A stretch of 61,175 nt of DNA from an uncultured Akkermansia sp. GTDB taxonomy: Bacteria > Verrucomicrobiota > Verrucomicrobiia > Verrucomicrobiales > Akkermansiaceae. The notes beneath the pieces are model-generated. The model worked only from the letters and a program-made list of their open reading frames with translations. It was not told where the DNA came from and did no database searches. Position numbers and translations under genes: made by a program. Positions 7,502 to 16,796 of the stretch are shown here, piece by piece; the first letter of the stretch is position 1; the number at the start of each line of letters is the position of its first letter. The stretch lies in contig URLZ01000009.1 in the NCBI GenBank assembly GCA_900548895.1, positions 1 through 61,175 of the forward strand, read 5' to 3'.

Positions 7502-9244
7502 ATGTACAACAAGCAGCTCTTCAGCGTCCTCCCCGATGCCACCATCACCGGCAAGCTTCGCAAGCCCCTCTCTCTCCTCACCGATGACAGCCGAGCCGTC
7601 ATCCCCGGCGCCTGCTTCATCGCCGTGAAAGGCAGCACCTTCGACGGCCACAGCGCCATCCCCGCCGCCATCGCCGCCGGTGCTCAGGCCATCGTCGCCG
7701 AGACCCCCTGCCCCGCCGAGCTTCAGGACAAAAACCTCCTCTGGGTGCAGGTGAGCGACAGCCATCTGGCCAACGGCCTGCTCATGAGCGCCTGGTACGG
7801 CTTCCCGAGCCGCGAGCTCGTCGTGCTCGGCGTCACCGGCACCAACGGCAAGACCACCATCAGCTACCTCTGCAACGCCATCTTCCGCAGCACCTGGCAG
7901 CGCGCCGGCCTCATCGGCACCATCAAGTACGACGACGGAGCCACCCGCCGCAACTCGCACAACACCACGCCCGGCGCCGCCGAGCTGCAAAGCATGCTCG
8001 CCGACATGGTGCGCAACGGCTGCCGCGCCTGCGCCATCGAAGTCTCCAGCCACGCCCTCGTGCAGAAGCGCACCGCCGGCACCGACTTCCGCGTCGGCAT
8101 CTTCACCAACCTCACGCAGGATCATCTGGACTTCCACCGCACGATGGAGGACTACTATCAGGCCAAAAAACTCCTCTTCACCGGCATGGCGGCCAGCGGC
8201 GACCGCAAGGCCACCGCCGTCATCAACATCGATGACGCCTACGGGCAGCGCCTCGCCGAAGAGCTGCGCCCGATCATGCGCGTGCGCACCTTCGGCCAGA
8301 ACGCCGAGGCCGACTTCCGCATCGTCCCCAAGCTTCTCTCCCTCAAGGGCAGCCACTATGAGCTCATCTATCAGGGGCGCAGCTACCTCGTGCGCACCCC
8401 GCTCATCGGCGCCTTCAACATGTCCAACAGCCTCGCCGCCCTCGCCGGAGCCGTCAGCGCCGGCGTCAGCATCCGCGACGCCATCAGCTGCCTGGCCCAG
8501 TCGCCGCAGGTGCCCGGCCGCCTCGAACTCGTCGCCAGCGAGAACAACGTCCGCAGCTTCGTCGACTACGCCCACACCCCCGACGCCATCGAGAACGTCT
8601 GCCGCACCATGCGCGAGCTCTGCAACAGCGGACGTCTCATCACCGTCTTCGGCTGCGGCGGCGACCGCGATCGCACCAAGCGCCCCCTCATGGGAGCCGC
8701 CGCCGCGCGCTACAGCGACCTCTGCCTCGTCACCAGCGACAACCCCCGCAGCGAGGACCCGGACGCCATCATCGACGAAATCATGCCCGGCATTCCGCGC
8801 GCCAAACAGCACCGCATCCTCGATCGCGCCGAAGCCATCCGCACCGCCCTCGACCTCGCCAAGCCCGGCGACGTCGTCCTCATCGCCGGCAAGGGGCATG
8901 AAAACTACCAAATCTTCGCCGACGCCACCATTCACTTCAGCGACGCCGAAGTCGTGCAGGCCTATTACCGCGAGAAAAACCCCGAGGGGCGCAGCATCCC
9001 CTCCGCGCGCCTCGCCCCCGAGCGGCGACGCCGCCGCGACGACGACGCCAGCGCCGATGACAGCCGCGATTACAACCACGATTACAACCGCGAAGACCGC
9101 CTAGGCAACCGCGAGGATCGCCCCGCCCGCAGCGGGCGAGGCAGCCGATTCGATCGCCGCCCCGCGAGCGACTCTGCCCCGCGAGGCCCCCGCAGCCCGC
9201 GCGGCGAACAGCGCGGCAAGCGCCCCTCCGCCGACAGCCTCTGA
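7502..9244 (+). CDS. murE: UDP-MurNAc-L-Ala-D-Glu:meso-diaminopimelate ligase MurE
   Basis: It adds the third stem residue to the murein precursor in the cytoplasm. The ATP loop GVTGTNGKTTISYL, the FTNLTQDHLDFH motif with the lysine region just after it, and the C-terminal SDNPRSEDP motif are visible. DNPR is the signature for meso-diaminopimelate rather than lysine as substrate. The ATG at 7502 was chosen because the upstream part of the open frame overlaps the ftsI end and is only Pro/Arg-rich noise. After the normal end of the ligase (near residue 500) a ~75-residue Arg/Asp/Gly/Ser-rich tail follows, with repeated DYN and RED motifs, which is unusual for MurE. The total is 580 residues against about 490-500 usually. 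Confidence 0.94.
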   Translation: MYNKQLFSVLPDATITGKLRKPLSLLTDDSRAVIPGACFIAVKGSTFDGHSAIPAAIAAGAQAIVAETPCPAELQDKNLLWVQVSDSHLANGLLMSAWYGFPSRELVVLGVTGTNGKTTISYLCNAIFRSTWQRAGLIGTIKYDDGATRRNSHNTTPGAAELQSMLADMVRNGCRACAIEVSSHALVQKRTAGTDFRVGIFTNLTQDHLDFHRTMEDYYQAKKLLFTGMAASGDRKATAVINIDDAYGQRLAEELRPIMRVRTFGQNAEADFRIVPKLLSLKGSHYELIYQGRSYLVRTPLIGAFNMSNSLAALAGAVSAGVSIRDAISCLAQSPQVPGRLELVASENNVRSFVDYAHTPDAIENVCRTMRELCNSGRLITVFGCGGDRDRTKRPLMGAAAARYSDLCLVTSDNPRSEDPDAIIDEIMPGIPRAKQHRILDRAEAIRTALDLAKPGDVVLIAGKGHENYQIFADATIHFSDAEVVQAYYREKNPEGRSIPSARLAPERRRRRDDDASADDSRDYNHDYNREDRLGNREDRPARSGRGSRFDRRPASDSAPRGPRSPRGEQRGKRPSADSL

Positions 9245-9287
9245 CCCCGACCCTCACCCGCCGTCATTTCGCCACCGCCCCACCTCC

Positions 9288-10694
9288 ATGACCCGCGCCA
9301 GCATCACCGACATCCTGCAAGCCTGCGACGGAGAACTCCTCCGCCCGGCGGAGCGCAGCATCACCGCGGGACTCACCACGGACAGCCGCGCCGTCACCCC
9401 GGGTTGCCTCTTCCTCGCCCTCAGCGGCGAGCGCTTCGACGGCAACCTCTACGCCGCGGAAGCCACGCGCCGGGGTGCCGCCGCCGTCATCATCAGCCGG
9501 CTCTGCGGCGAGCCCGGCAGCCCCGAGCGCGACTTTGCGCCGGGCGCCGGCATCATCCTCGTGCGCGACGGCCTCGCTGCCCTCCAGGCTCTGGCGAGCT
9601 GGTGGCGCGGGCAGCTTGAGCCCATCCGCGTCATCGGCCTGACCGGATCCAGCGGCAAGACCAGCACCAAAGACATGTGCGCCGCCATCCTCGCCGAGCG
9701 CTACCGCACCACCGCCACCAGGGGCAACCTCAACAACCACATCGGCGTCCCGCTGAGCATCCTCGGCACCGAGCAGGGCACCGAAGCCGCCGTCTGGGAG
9801 ATGGGCATGAACCACGCCGGAGAACTCGCCCCGCTCTGCGCCATGACGCGCCCGAGCATCGGCATCATCACCACCATCGGCTCAGCCCACATCGAATACC
9901 TCGGCTCGCGCGAAGCCATCGCGCACGAGAAATGCACCCTCGCGCGCGCCCTGCCCGCCGACGGCTGCATGATCTACCCCGCCCGCGACGACTTCGCCGA
10001 CATGATCGCCGCCGACACCGCCGGCACCCCCCTGCCCGTCGGCGGCCCCGATGACGCCGTCCGCGCCCTCGACATCCGCAGCAGCGCGCGCGGCAGCCAC
10101 TACACCCTCTGCATCGACGGCCTCGGCAGCATCGACATCGAGCTGCCCGTGCCCGGCGCCCACATGGTCAGCAACAGCCTGCTGGCCGCCGCCGCCGGCT
10201 GGAAGCTCGGGTGCAGCCTCGAGCAGATCGCCCGAGGCCTCAGCAGCACCGCCCTCACCCGCGGGCGCCTCGCCTGCCGCGAGATCGACGGCTACACCGT
10301 CATCGACGACAGCTACAACGCCAACCCCGAGAGCATGAAAGCCGCGCTCGAAACCGTCGCCGACCTCCGCGGCCCGACGCGCCGCATCGCCGTGCTCGGC
10401 AAGATGGGCGAGCTCGGGCAGGCCGGCATCAGCGCCCACGCCGCCGTCGGAAAGCTCGCCGCCGACCTCGGCTACGCCGCCCTCGTCATCGTCGGCCCCG
10501 AATGCCCCGAAACCCTCGCCCTGAGCCAAGGCGCCGCCGGCCGCATCCCCAGCTCCATCGTCCCCGGCCCCGACGAAGCCGCCGAAACCCTGCGCCGCCT
10601 CATGCGCCCGGGCGACGCCCTCCTCTTCAAAGGCTCGCGCTCCGCCGGCATGGAGCGCAGCCTCTACGCCCTCTTCCCCGCCCTCAAACCCTGA
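9288..10694 (+). CDS. murF: UDP-MurNAc-tripeptide:D-Ala-D-Ala ligase MurF
   Basis: The 468-residue enzyme adds D-Ala-D-Ala to complete the UDP-MurNAc-pentapeptide. Mur ligase hallmarks are the N-terminal TTDSRAVTPGCLFLALSGER segment, the ATP loop GLTGSSGKTSTKDM, the NNHIGVPLSIL motif that is diagnostic of MurF, and DDSYNANPESM in the C-terminal domain. Length and domain order are standard. It is the next gene after murE with a 43-nt C-rich gap and no Shine-Dalgarno. The D-Ala-D-Ala ligase gene itself is not in the window. Confidence 0.95.
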   Translation: MTRASITDILQACDGELLRPAERSITAGLTTDSRAVTPGCLFLALSGERFDGNLYAAEATRRGAAAVIISRLCGEPGSPERDFAPGAGIILVRDGLAALQALASWWRGQLEPIRVIGLTGSSGKTSTKDMCAAILAERYRTTATRGNLNNHIGVPLSILGTEQGTEAAVWEMGMNHAGELAPLCAMTRPSIGIITTIGSAHIEYLGSREAIAHEKCTLARALPADGCMIYPARDDFADMIAADTAGTPLPVGGPDDAVRALDIRSSARGSHYTLCIDGLGSIDIELPVPGAHMVSNSLLAAAAGWKLGCSLEQIARGLSSTALTRGRLACREIDGYTVIDDSYNANPESMKAALETVADLRGPTRRIAVLGKMGELGQAGISAHAAVGKLAADLGYAALVIVGPECPETLALSQGAAGRIPSSIVPGPDEAAETLRRLMRPGDALLFKGSRSAGMERSLYALFPALKP

Positions 10695-10821
10695 AAGCCC
10701 CACCACACACGGCTCACCGCCCCCGTATCCCCCCTCCTTCCTTCCGCCCCCCGATCCACGACAGCCCCATCCCTTTCACGACAGACTCATCCCTTTCACC
10801 ACAGCCCCCTCCCTCTCCGCC

Positions 10822-11961
10822 ATGTTTCACCAGTTCTGCAACGCCGAGCATCCCCTGCTGACCCTTATCCTCTGCGGCCTGCTGCCCCTCATCGCCTCGA
10901 TCTTCATCGGCCCGCGCCTCATCGCCATCCTGCGAGCCCTTAAAGCCGGCCAGCCCGTCCGCCAAGCCAGCAAGTGCTGCAACGCACCCGAGCACCAGAA
11001 AAAGGCCGGCACGCCCACCATGGGCGGCCTCATGCTCATCGGCCTCGTCATCATCGGCACCCTCCTCTTCTGCGACCTCAGCAGCCCCGCCGTGCAGTGC
11101 TGCCTGCTCGTCACCTGCGTCACCGCCTTCCTCGGCTTCCTCGATGACTACGCCAAAATCACCCGCCACAGCAGCGACGGCGTCAGCGGGCGCTTCAAAA
11201 TCATCATCCAAGCCATCGCCGCCCTCGCCGTCGGCTGCTACCTCTATTACGGCGCCGAAGGCTACGGCAGCCTGCACATCCCCTTCTGCGGCGATATCGA
11301 GCTGGGCCTCTTCTACATCCCCTTCGTCATGCTCGTCATCATCGGCAGCTCCAACGCCGTCAACCTCACCGACGGCCTCGACGGCCTCGCCTCCGGCTGC
11401 ATGATCATCGCCGCGCTCGCCTTCTGCGCTCTGCCCTCCCTCGTCGGCACGCCAGAGCTCTCACCCTTCCTGCTGCTCATCGTCTCCGCCTGCCTCGGCT
11501 TCCTGCTCTTCAACTGCTACCCGGCCAAAGTCTTCATGGGAGACACCGGCTCACTCGCCCTCGGCGGCGCCCTCGGCACCGTCGCCGTCTGCATGCGTCA
11601 GGAAGTCCTCCTCGTCATCATCGGCGGCGTCTTCGTCGCCGAGGCCGTCTCCGTCATGGTGCAAGTCTTCTGGTTCAAATACACCCGCCGCCGCTACGGC
11701 GAAGGCCGCCGCTTCTTCCGCATGGCCCCCATCCACCACCACTTTGAAAAGGGAGGCTGGAGCGAAACCCAAGTCTGCGTGCGCTTCTGGATAGCCGCCC
11801 TCGCCCTCGCCATCCTCGGCTGCGGCGTCGCCTCTCAGGATCTCTACAACACCGCCCTGAGCCGCATCAACAGCGCCGAAACTCAGCTCAGGGACGCCGT
11901 CGAGCAACTCAACGCCCTCGACAAGGCCATCGACAACACCTTCCGCAACAGCCTCCACTGA
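10822..11961 (+). CDS. mraY: Phospho-N-acetylmuramoyl-pentapeptide transferase MraY
   Basis: An integral membrane enzyme (about ten spans) that transfers phospho-MurNAc-pentapeptide to undecaprenyl phosphate to form lipid I. Conserved loops are GTPTMGGLML, FLDDYAKI, the NLTDGLDGLASG segment carrying catalytic aspartates, FMGDTGSLALGG and the PIHHHFEKGGWSE histidine motif. It has 379 residues, slightly longer than usual owing to a C-terminal amphipathic segment after the last span. The 127-nt leader contains near-identical ATCCCTTTCAC copies at 10749-10810 and is pyrimidine-rich, with no Shine-Dalgarno. Confidence 0.95.
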   Translation: MFHQFCNAEHPLLTLILCGLLPLIASIFIGPRLIAILRALKAGQPVRQASKCCNAPEHQKKAGTPTMGGLMLIGLVIIGTLLFCDLSSPAVQCCLLVTCVTAFLGFLDDYAKITRHSSDGVSGRFKIIIQAIAALAVGCYLYYGAEGYGSLHIPFCGDIELGLFYIPFVMLVIIGSSNAVNLTDGLDGLASGCMIIAALAFCALPSLVGTPELSPFLLLIVSACLGFLLFNCYPAKVFMGDTGSLALGGALGTVAVCMRQEVLLVIIGGVFVAEAVSVMVQVFWFKYTRRRYGEGRRFFRMAPIHHHFEKGGWSETQVCVRFWIAALALAILGCGVASQDLYNTALSRINSAETQLRDAVEQLNALDKAIDNTFRNSLH

Positions 11962-12064
11962 CAACGCGCTGACAACAGCCTCGCCTGACAACAGCCCCCA
12001 CCTCACACCGCCGCCCGCCTTCCTCCCCATCGCCTCGAAACCCACTCTCCCCACCCTTTTCTCC

Positions 12065-13375
12065 ATGAACCTCACCGGAAAAAAAGTCGCCATCCTCGGC
12101 TGCGGCCGCAGCGGCCTCGGCGCCGCGCGCCTCGCCCTCGCCAAGGGCGCCGCAGATGCCCGCCTCTTTGACACCAACCCCGCCGCCCGCTGCAGCGACC
12201 CCGCCATCACCTGCTGCGCCGGCGCCACCGAAGACGACGCCCGCGCCTACGCCGCCGACCTCGTCGTCATCTCCCCCGGCATCGAAGCCGACACCTCCTG
12301 GGCCCTCGCCTTCTGCAGCGCCGGCGCCCCCCTCATCGGCGAAACCGAACTCGCCTACAACTACTACCCGGGGCGCATCATCGCCATCACCGGCACCAAC
12401 GGCAAAACCACCACCACCGCCCTCATCGAGCACATCCTCACGCGCTCCGGGCGCAGCGCCAAAGCCTGCGGCAACTACGGCTACCCCCTCTCCGAAGTCG
12501 TCATCAGCAACCCCGTGCCCGACTTCGCCGTCCTCGAAGTCTCCTCCTTCCAGATGGAGACCATCGTCAACTTCCGGCCCGAAGTCGCCGTCTGGCTCAA
12601 CTTCGCCCCCGACCACATGGACCGCTACCGCAGCGTCGAGGACTACTACAACGCCAAGCGCCGCATCTTCGAGAACATGAGCGCCGACCAGTACGCCATC
12701 GTCCGCGAGGGCGAGCAACTGCCCGGCCTCGTCCCGCAGCGCATCGGCTTCTCCGCCGTCACCGGCTCCGGGCAGCTCTACTATCAGGACGGCTGCATCA
12801 TGGAGCGCGGCCAAGTCCTCATCCCCCTGCGCGGCACCGCTATGGAGCAGGCCCACAACGCCGAAAACACCATGGCAGCCGCCCTCGCCTGCCGCGTCGT
12901 CGGCCTCAGCAATGAGGAAATCGCCGCCGCCGTGCAGGACTTCTGCCCGCCCGGCCACCGCTGTGAGACCGTCGCTGAAATCGACGGCATCCTCTGGCTC
13001 AACGACTCCAAGAGCACCAACCTCCACTCCACCGAAGCCGCCGTCCGCTCGCAGACGCGCCCCATCATCCTCATCGCCGGCGGCAAGGACAAGGGCCTCG
13101 ACTACAGCCCCATCAACCCCATGCTCCGGCAAAAGGCGCGCCTCTGCATCTGCTTCGGCCAGATCGCCGATCAGCTCGAGCACACCTTCAGCAGCGTCTG
13201 CCCCTGCCTGCGCTGCAACACCGTCGACGAAGCCGTCAAGCTCGCCCACGAGCACGCGCAGCGCGGCGACGTCGTCCTCTTCTCCCCCGGAACCTCCTCC
13301 TTCGACCAGTTCAGCGGCTACGTGCAGCGCGGCGAGTGCTACCGCGCCGCCGTGCGCCGCGCCCTCAACCTCTGA
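12065..13375 (+). CDS. murD: UDP-N-acetylmuramoylalanine:D-glutamate ligase MurD
   Basis: It adds D-glutamate to UDP-MurNAc-L-Ala. The N-terminal Rossmann segment KVAILGCGRSGLGAARLAL, the SPGI motif, ATP loop ITGTNGKTTTTALIEH, the NFAPDHMDRY motif and the LNDSKSTN motif are all present. The 436 residues match the family. In the cluster it follows mraY and precedes a LysM protein, an order also seen in Chlamydiae. murC and murB are not in the window. Confidence 0.95.
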   Translation: MNLTGKKVAILGCGRSGLGAARLALAKGAADARLFDTNPAARCSDPAITCCAGATEDDARAYAADLVVISPGIEADTSWALAFCSAGAPLIGETELAYNYYPGRIIAITGTNGKTTTTALIEHILTRSGRSAKACGNYGYPLSEVVISNPVPDFAVLEVSSFQMETIVNFRPEVAVWLNFAPDHMDRYRSVEDYYNAKRRIFENMSADQYAIVREGEQLPGLVPQRIGFSAVTGSGQLYYQDGCIMERGQVLIPLRGTAMEQAHNAENTMAAALACRVVGLSNEEIAAAVQDFCPPGHRCETVAEIDGILWLNDSKSTNLHSTEAAVRSQTRPIILIAGGKDKGLDYSPINPMLRQKARLCICFGQIADQLEHTFSSVCPCLRCNTVDEAVKLAHEHAQRGDVVLFSPGTSSFDQFSGYVQRGECYRAAVRRALNL

Positions 13376-13462
13376 CCCCCCCCCAGCAGAGCGCCTTAAC
13401 CGCCCGTCCACGCTTCCGCAATCCGTTACTCTCTGAACCCCGAACCCCAGCTCTCAAGACCC

Positions 13463-14380
13463 ATGCCCACCGATCCCCGATTCAACGACTCCCGCCTCGG
13501 CCGCACCCCCACGCGCAAAAGCCTCGGCAAGCGCGTCATGTCCATCTTTTACCGCTCTGAAATAGGCCTGCCGCAAGACACCATCAAGAGCAACACCGTC
13601 GTGCGCATCATCGTCGGCCTTCTGCTCGTGCACATCCTCATCATCGCCGGCGTCCTCGTGCGCGACGACCTCGCCCCGAACTACGGCACCACCGCCGCCG
13701 AAAGCCCGAGCATCGACGCCCCGCCGCCCCCCGCCCTCGCCGCCAACGACAGCGCGAGCGCCGCCCCCGCGAGCGCCCCGGCCGCACCCGCCGCCCACGG
13801 CACCCAGCGCCCCATCAGCCTGAGTCTTGAGCCCTCCGCCGCCGCGCCTGCCGCGCCGGCCACCCCCGCCGCCGGCAGCGGCAACACCGCCACCCGCATC
13901 ACCAGCATCAGCACCCCCGCCCCCGCGGCTGCCGGCAACCTTGACGAAGACGTCGCCGAAGACCCCGCCGAGAGCAGCACCCCCACCGCCGCCCGACGCA
14001 ACGAGAGCAACATCACCGCCTCCTCCGGCACCCCCGGGCGCTACCTCGTCAAATCCGGCGACACCCTCAGCTCCATCGCCCGCGAGCACGGCCTTCGCCT
14101 CGACACCCTCCGCCGCGCCAACCCCAGCCTCAGGGGCAACACCCTCATCGCCGGCAGCTACCTCGTCATCCCTGACAAAAACGGCCGCGTCGCCGACGCG
14201 CAGGCGGACAGCAACAGCGGCAGCAGCGAGAAAACCTACACCATCAAATCCGGCGACACCCTCGGCGCCGTCGCCCGCAAGCACGGCGTCTCCCTGCAAA
14301 AACTCCTCGATGTCAACAACATCGCGAAAAAGGACGCCAACCGCATCAAGATCGGCCAGAAGATCATCATCCCCGAATAA
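13463..14380 (+). CDS. Membrane-anchored double-LysM peptidoglycan-binding protein
   Basis: The 305-residue protein has a basic cytoplasmic head, one membrane span (about residues 47-67, VVRIIVGLLLVHILIIAGVLV region), a long Ala/Pro/Ser-rich periplasmic linker and two LysM domains (about 193-236 and 258-305), both with the KSGDTL motif. LysM domains bind glycan strands. Its place between murD and ftsW matches the nlpD-like gene of Chlamydiae, but no M23 peptidase domain is present here, so it probably acts as a scaffold or amidase activator at the septum rather than as an enzyme. The start is the first ATG, followed by a TPTRKSLGKRV segment. Confidence 0.88.
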   Translation: MPTDPRFNDSRLGRTPTRKSLGKRVMSIFYRSEIGLPQDTIKSNTVVRIIVGLLLVHILIIAGVLVRDDLAPNYGTTAAESPSIDAPPPPALAANDSASAAPASAPAAPAAHGTQRPISLSLEPSAAAPAAPATPAAGSGNTATRITSISTPAPAAAGNLDEDVAEDPAESSTPTAARRNESNITASSGTPGRYLVKSGDTLSSIAREHGLRLDTLRRANPSLRGNTLIAGSYLVIPDKNGRVADAQADSNSGSSEKTYTIKSGDTLGAVARKHGVSLQKLLDVNNIAKKDANRIKIGQKIIIPE

Positions 14381-14425
14381 TCATCCCCCGGCGACGGCGC
14401 CCGCCGTCGCCACCCTGTGCCGCGC

Positions 14426-15568
14426 ATGAACTCCCGCCTGTGCATCACCCTGCTCTGGATCTCCTTCATCACCCTGCTCGTGCTGGGTGTCGTGATGGTG
14501 TCGAGCACAGGCCTCAGCGCCGCCACCCAGCCCGGCGAATCGCCCGAAACCTTCGTCTGGAAGCAATCGGGCTTCGCCCTGCTGGGCATCGCCATTGCCA
14601 TCGGGCTGAGCAGCGTCGACTACCACATCCTCCGGCGCTTCGTCTGGTGGATCTACGCCCTCTGCGTCCTGCTGCTCGTGCTCTGCTACGTCCCCGGCAT
14701 CGGCCTTGAACTCAACGGCGAGCGCCGTTGGATCAACCTCGGCATGAGCTTTCAGCCCAGCGAACTGGCCAAAATCTGCCTCGTCATCGCCCTCGCCCAC
14801 TGGTACACCAAACACCGAGAAATGAGCGGTACCTTCTGGCGTGGCTTCGCCATCCCCGGCCTCATCTTCGGCATCCCGCTGCTGCTCATCCTCTTTGAGA
14901 AAGACATGGGCACCGCCGCCGCCCTCGCCATGACCGGCTTCTGCCTCATGTACGTCGCCGGCACCCGCTGGTGGCTGCTCATCTACTCCATCCTCATCGG
15001 TGCCCTCGTCCTCATCTCAATGACCACCGCCAACGACAACCGCATGGAGCGCATCTACGCCTGGCTCGACCCGCAGGCCTACAGCCAGGGCGCCGGCGCC
15101 CAGCAATGGATCTCCATGCTCGCCTTTGCCCGCGGCGGCCCCACCGGCGCCGGCCTCGGCGAGGGCATCTACAAATACGGCAAACTCCCCTTCGCCCACA
15201 CCGACTTCATCTTCGCAGAAATCGGCGAAGAGTGGGGCCTCGTCGGCACCCTCGGCGTCGTCCTGCTCTTCACCGTCATGACCACCTGCGGCCTCATCAT
15301 CGCCCTGCGCATGGAGGAAACCTTCGGCCGCCTCATGGCCACGGGCCTCGTCTGCATCATCTTCTGGCCGGCCGCCCTCAACATGATGGTCGTCACCTCC
15401 ATGCTGCCCAACACCGGCCTGCCGCTGCCCTTCATCAGCTACGGCGGCACCAACCTCATCATGACCATTGCCGCCATCGGGCTCATCACCAGCATCCAGC
15501 GGCACACCCCCATCATCCGCAACAACTACTGGCCGCTCCAGCGGCTCATGACACCCCCGCGCCCATGA
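14426..15568 (+). CDS. ftsW: FtsW, septal lipid II polymerase (SEDS family)
   Basis: A polytopic SEDS protein of 380 residues that polymerises glycan strands during division with FtsI. Characteristic segments are NGERRWINLGMSFQPSELAKI, ARGGPTGAGLGEGIYKYGKLPFAHTD (read as two consecutive blocks), DFIFAEIGEEWG, and LPNTGLPLPFISYGGTN near the C-terminus. ATG 14426 is preferred; an in-frame GTG at 14417 would add three residues. The stop codon overlaps the murG start (ATGA), indicating translational coupling. Confidence 0.94.
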   Translation: MNSRLCITLLWISFITLLVLGVVMVSSTGLSAATQPGESPETFVWKQSGFALLGIAIAIGLSSVDYHILRRFVWWIYALCVLLLVLCYVPGIGLELNGERRWINLGMSFQPSELAKICLVIALAHWYTKHREMSGTFWRGFAIPGLIFGIPLLLILFEKDMGTAAALAMTGFCLMYVAGTRWWLLIYSILIGALVLISMTTANDNRMERIYAWLDPQAYSQGAGAQQWISMLAFARGGPTGAGLGEGIYKYGKLPFAHTDFIFAEIGEEWGLVGTLGVVLLFTVMTTCGLIIALRMEETFGRLMATGLVCIIFWPAALNMMVVTSMLPNTGLPLPFISYGGTNLIMTIAAIGLITSIQRHTPIIRNNYWPLQRLMTPPRP

Positions 15569-16656
15569 CCACCTCATCCCCCCTCACCGTCATCATCGCC
15601 TGCGGCGGCACCGGCGGCCACCTCTTCCCCGGCATCGCCATCGCCCAGCAACTCAAGCGCCTCGGGCACCGCCCCCTGCTGCTCATCTCGCAGAAGAGCG
15701 TCGACGCCGAAGCCTCCCGCAAATACGGCGACCTCGAGTTCCGCACCATCCAAGCCGTCGCCAAGCCCCCGCTGCTCTCGCTGCGCACCCCGCGCTTCCT
15801 CTGGCGCATGCTCGCCAGCTACATGCGCTGCCGCCGCATCCTGCGCGAAACCCGGGCCGACGTCGTCCTCGGCATGGGCGGCTTCACCTCCCTGGCCCCC
15901 ATCCGCGCCGGCCGCTCGCTGGGCCTGCGCACCTACGTCCACGACTCCAACGCCCTGCCCGGCCGAGCCAACCGCCTCATCGCCCGCTGGTGCAACGAAG
16001 TCTTCGTCGGCCTGAAAGAAGCCGCCGCCTGGTTCCCCGGCAGCCGCTGCCGCGTCACCGGCACCCCCGTGCGCGACGAACTGCTGCATCTCCCCTCGCA
16101 GCAAGACGCCCGACGGCGCCTCGAACTCCCCGAGCAGGGCCGCGTCATCCTCGTCACCGGCGGCTCGCAGGGCGCGCACAACCTCAACACCCTGCTCATC
16201 CAAGCCGCCCAAACCGACCCCGAGAGCTACTACCTCGTCATCGCCGGCCCGAGCGACCACGAGCGCGTCAGCGGACTTGCCGGCGACGCCCCCAACATCC
16301 GAGTCATCGGCTTCTGCTCCGACATGCCCGCCGCCTACGCCGCCGCCGACGGCGTCATCGCGCGCTCCGGCGCCTCCACCCTCACCGAACTCGCCATGCT
16401 CGGCAAAGCCTGCCTGCTCGTCCCCTACCCCCACGCAGCCGACGACCACCAGACCGCCAACGCGCGCGTCTTTGCAGACGCCGGCGGCGCCATCCTCTGC
16501 CCGCAGCGCGAGCTCAACAACGACGTCGTCCACCACTTCGTGCACGACTGCATCGCCAACGACGACAAGCGCCGCAGCATGGAGAGCGCCATGCGCTCCC
16601 TCGCCCGCCCCGACGCCGCCGAAACCATCGCCCGCATCCTCGTCGACCCCGCCTGA
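15565..16656 (+). CDS. murG: UDP-GlcNAc:lipid I N-acetylglucosaminyltransferase MurG
   Basis: It converts lipid I to lipid II on the inner face of the membrane. The 363-residue protein begins with the glycine-rich loop IIACGGTGGHLFPGIAIA, has GMGGFTSLAPIRAG and HDSNALPGRANR, and in the C-terminal domain VTGGSQGAHNLN and the donor-binding segment ARSGASTLTELAMLGK. ATG 15565 overlaps the ftsW stop and gives the standard N-terminus; the longer upstream open frame is antisense noise over ftsW. In many clusters murC follows; here it is replaced by an L,D-transpeptidase gene. Confidence 0.95.
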   Translation: MTTSSPLTVIIACGGTGGHLFPGIAIAQQLKRLGHRPLLLISQKSVDAEASRKYGDLEFRTIQAVAKPPLLSLRTPRFLWRMLASYMRCRRILRETRADVVLGMGGFTSLAPIRAGRSLGLRTYVHDSNALPGRANRLIARWCNEVFVGLKEAAAWFPGSRCRVTGTPVRDELLHLPSQQDARRRLELPEQGRVILVTGGSQGAHNLNTLLIQAAQTDPESYYLVIAGPSDHERVSGLAGDAPNIRVIGFCSDMPAAYAAADGVIARSGASTLTELAMLGKACLLVPYPHAADDHQTANARVFADAGGAILCPQRELNNDVVHHFVHDCIANDDKRRSMESAMRSLARPDAAETIARILVDPA

Positions 16657-16796
16657 ACCGGGCCTTTCCCCCCCCGGGGACGAGCAGCCCCGCCCGAGGC
16701 TCCCCTCAGCCTCGACGCAGCCTCCTCGCCGGACACCCCCTGCGGAGGCTCGCAGACCGCCCTCCGGCAGCCCTCTGCCTTCCCGCCCGCAGCGCC

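Noticed and set aside
5593..7671. 692-residue minus-strand frame opposite ftsI
   Set aside because: Antisense to a gene with complete catalytic motifs; Gly/Ala/Asp/Val-rich noise.
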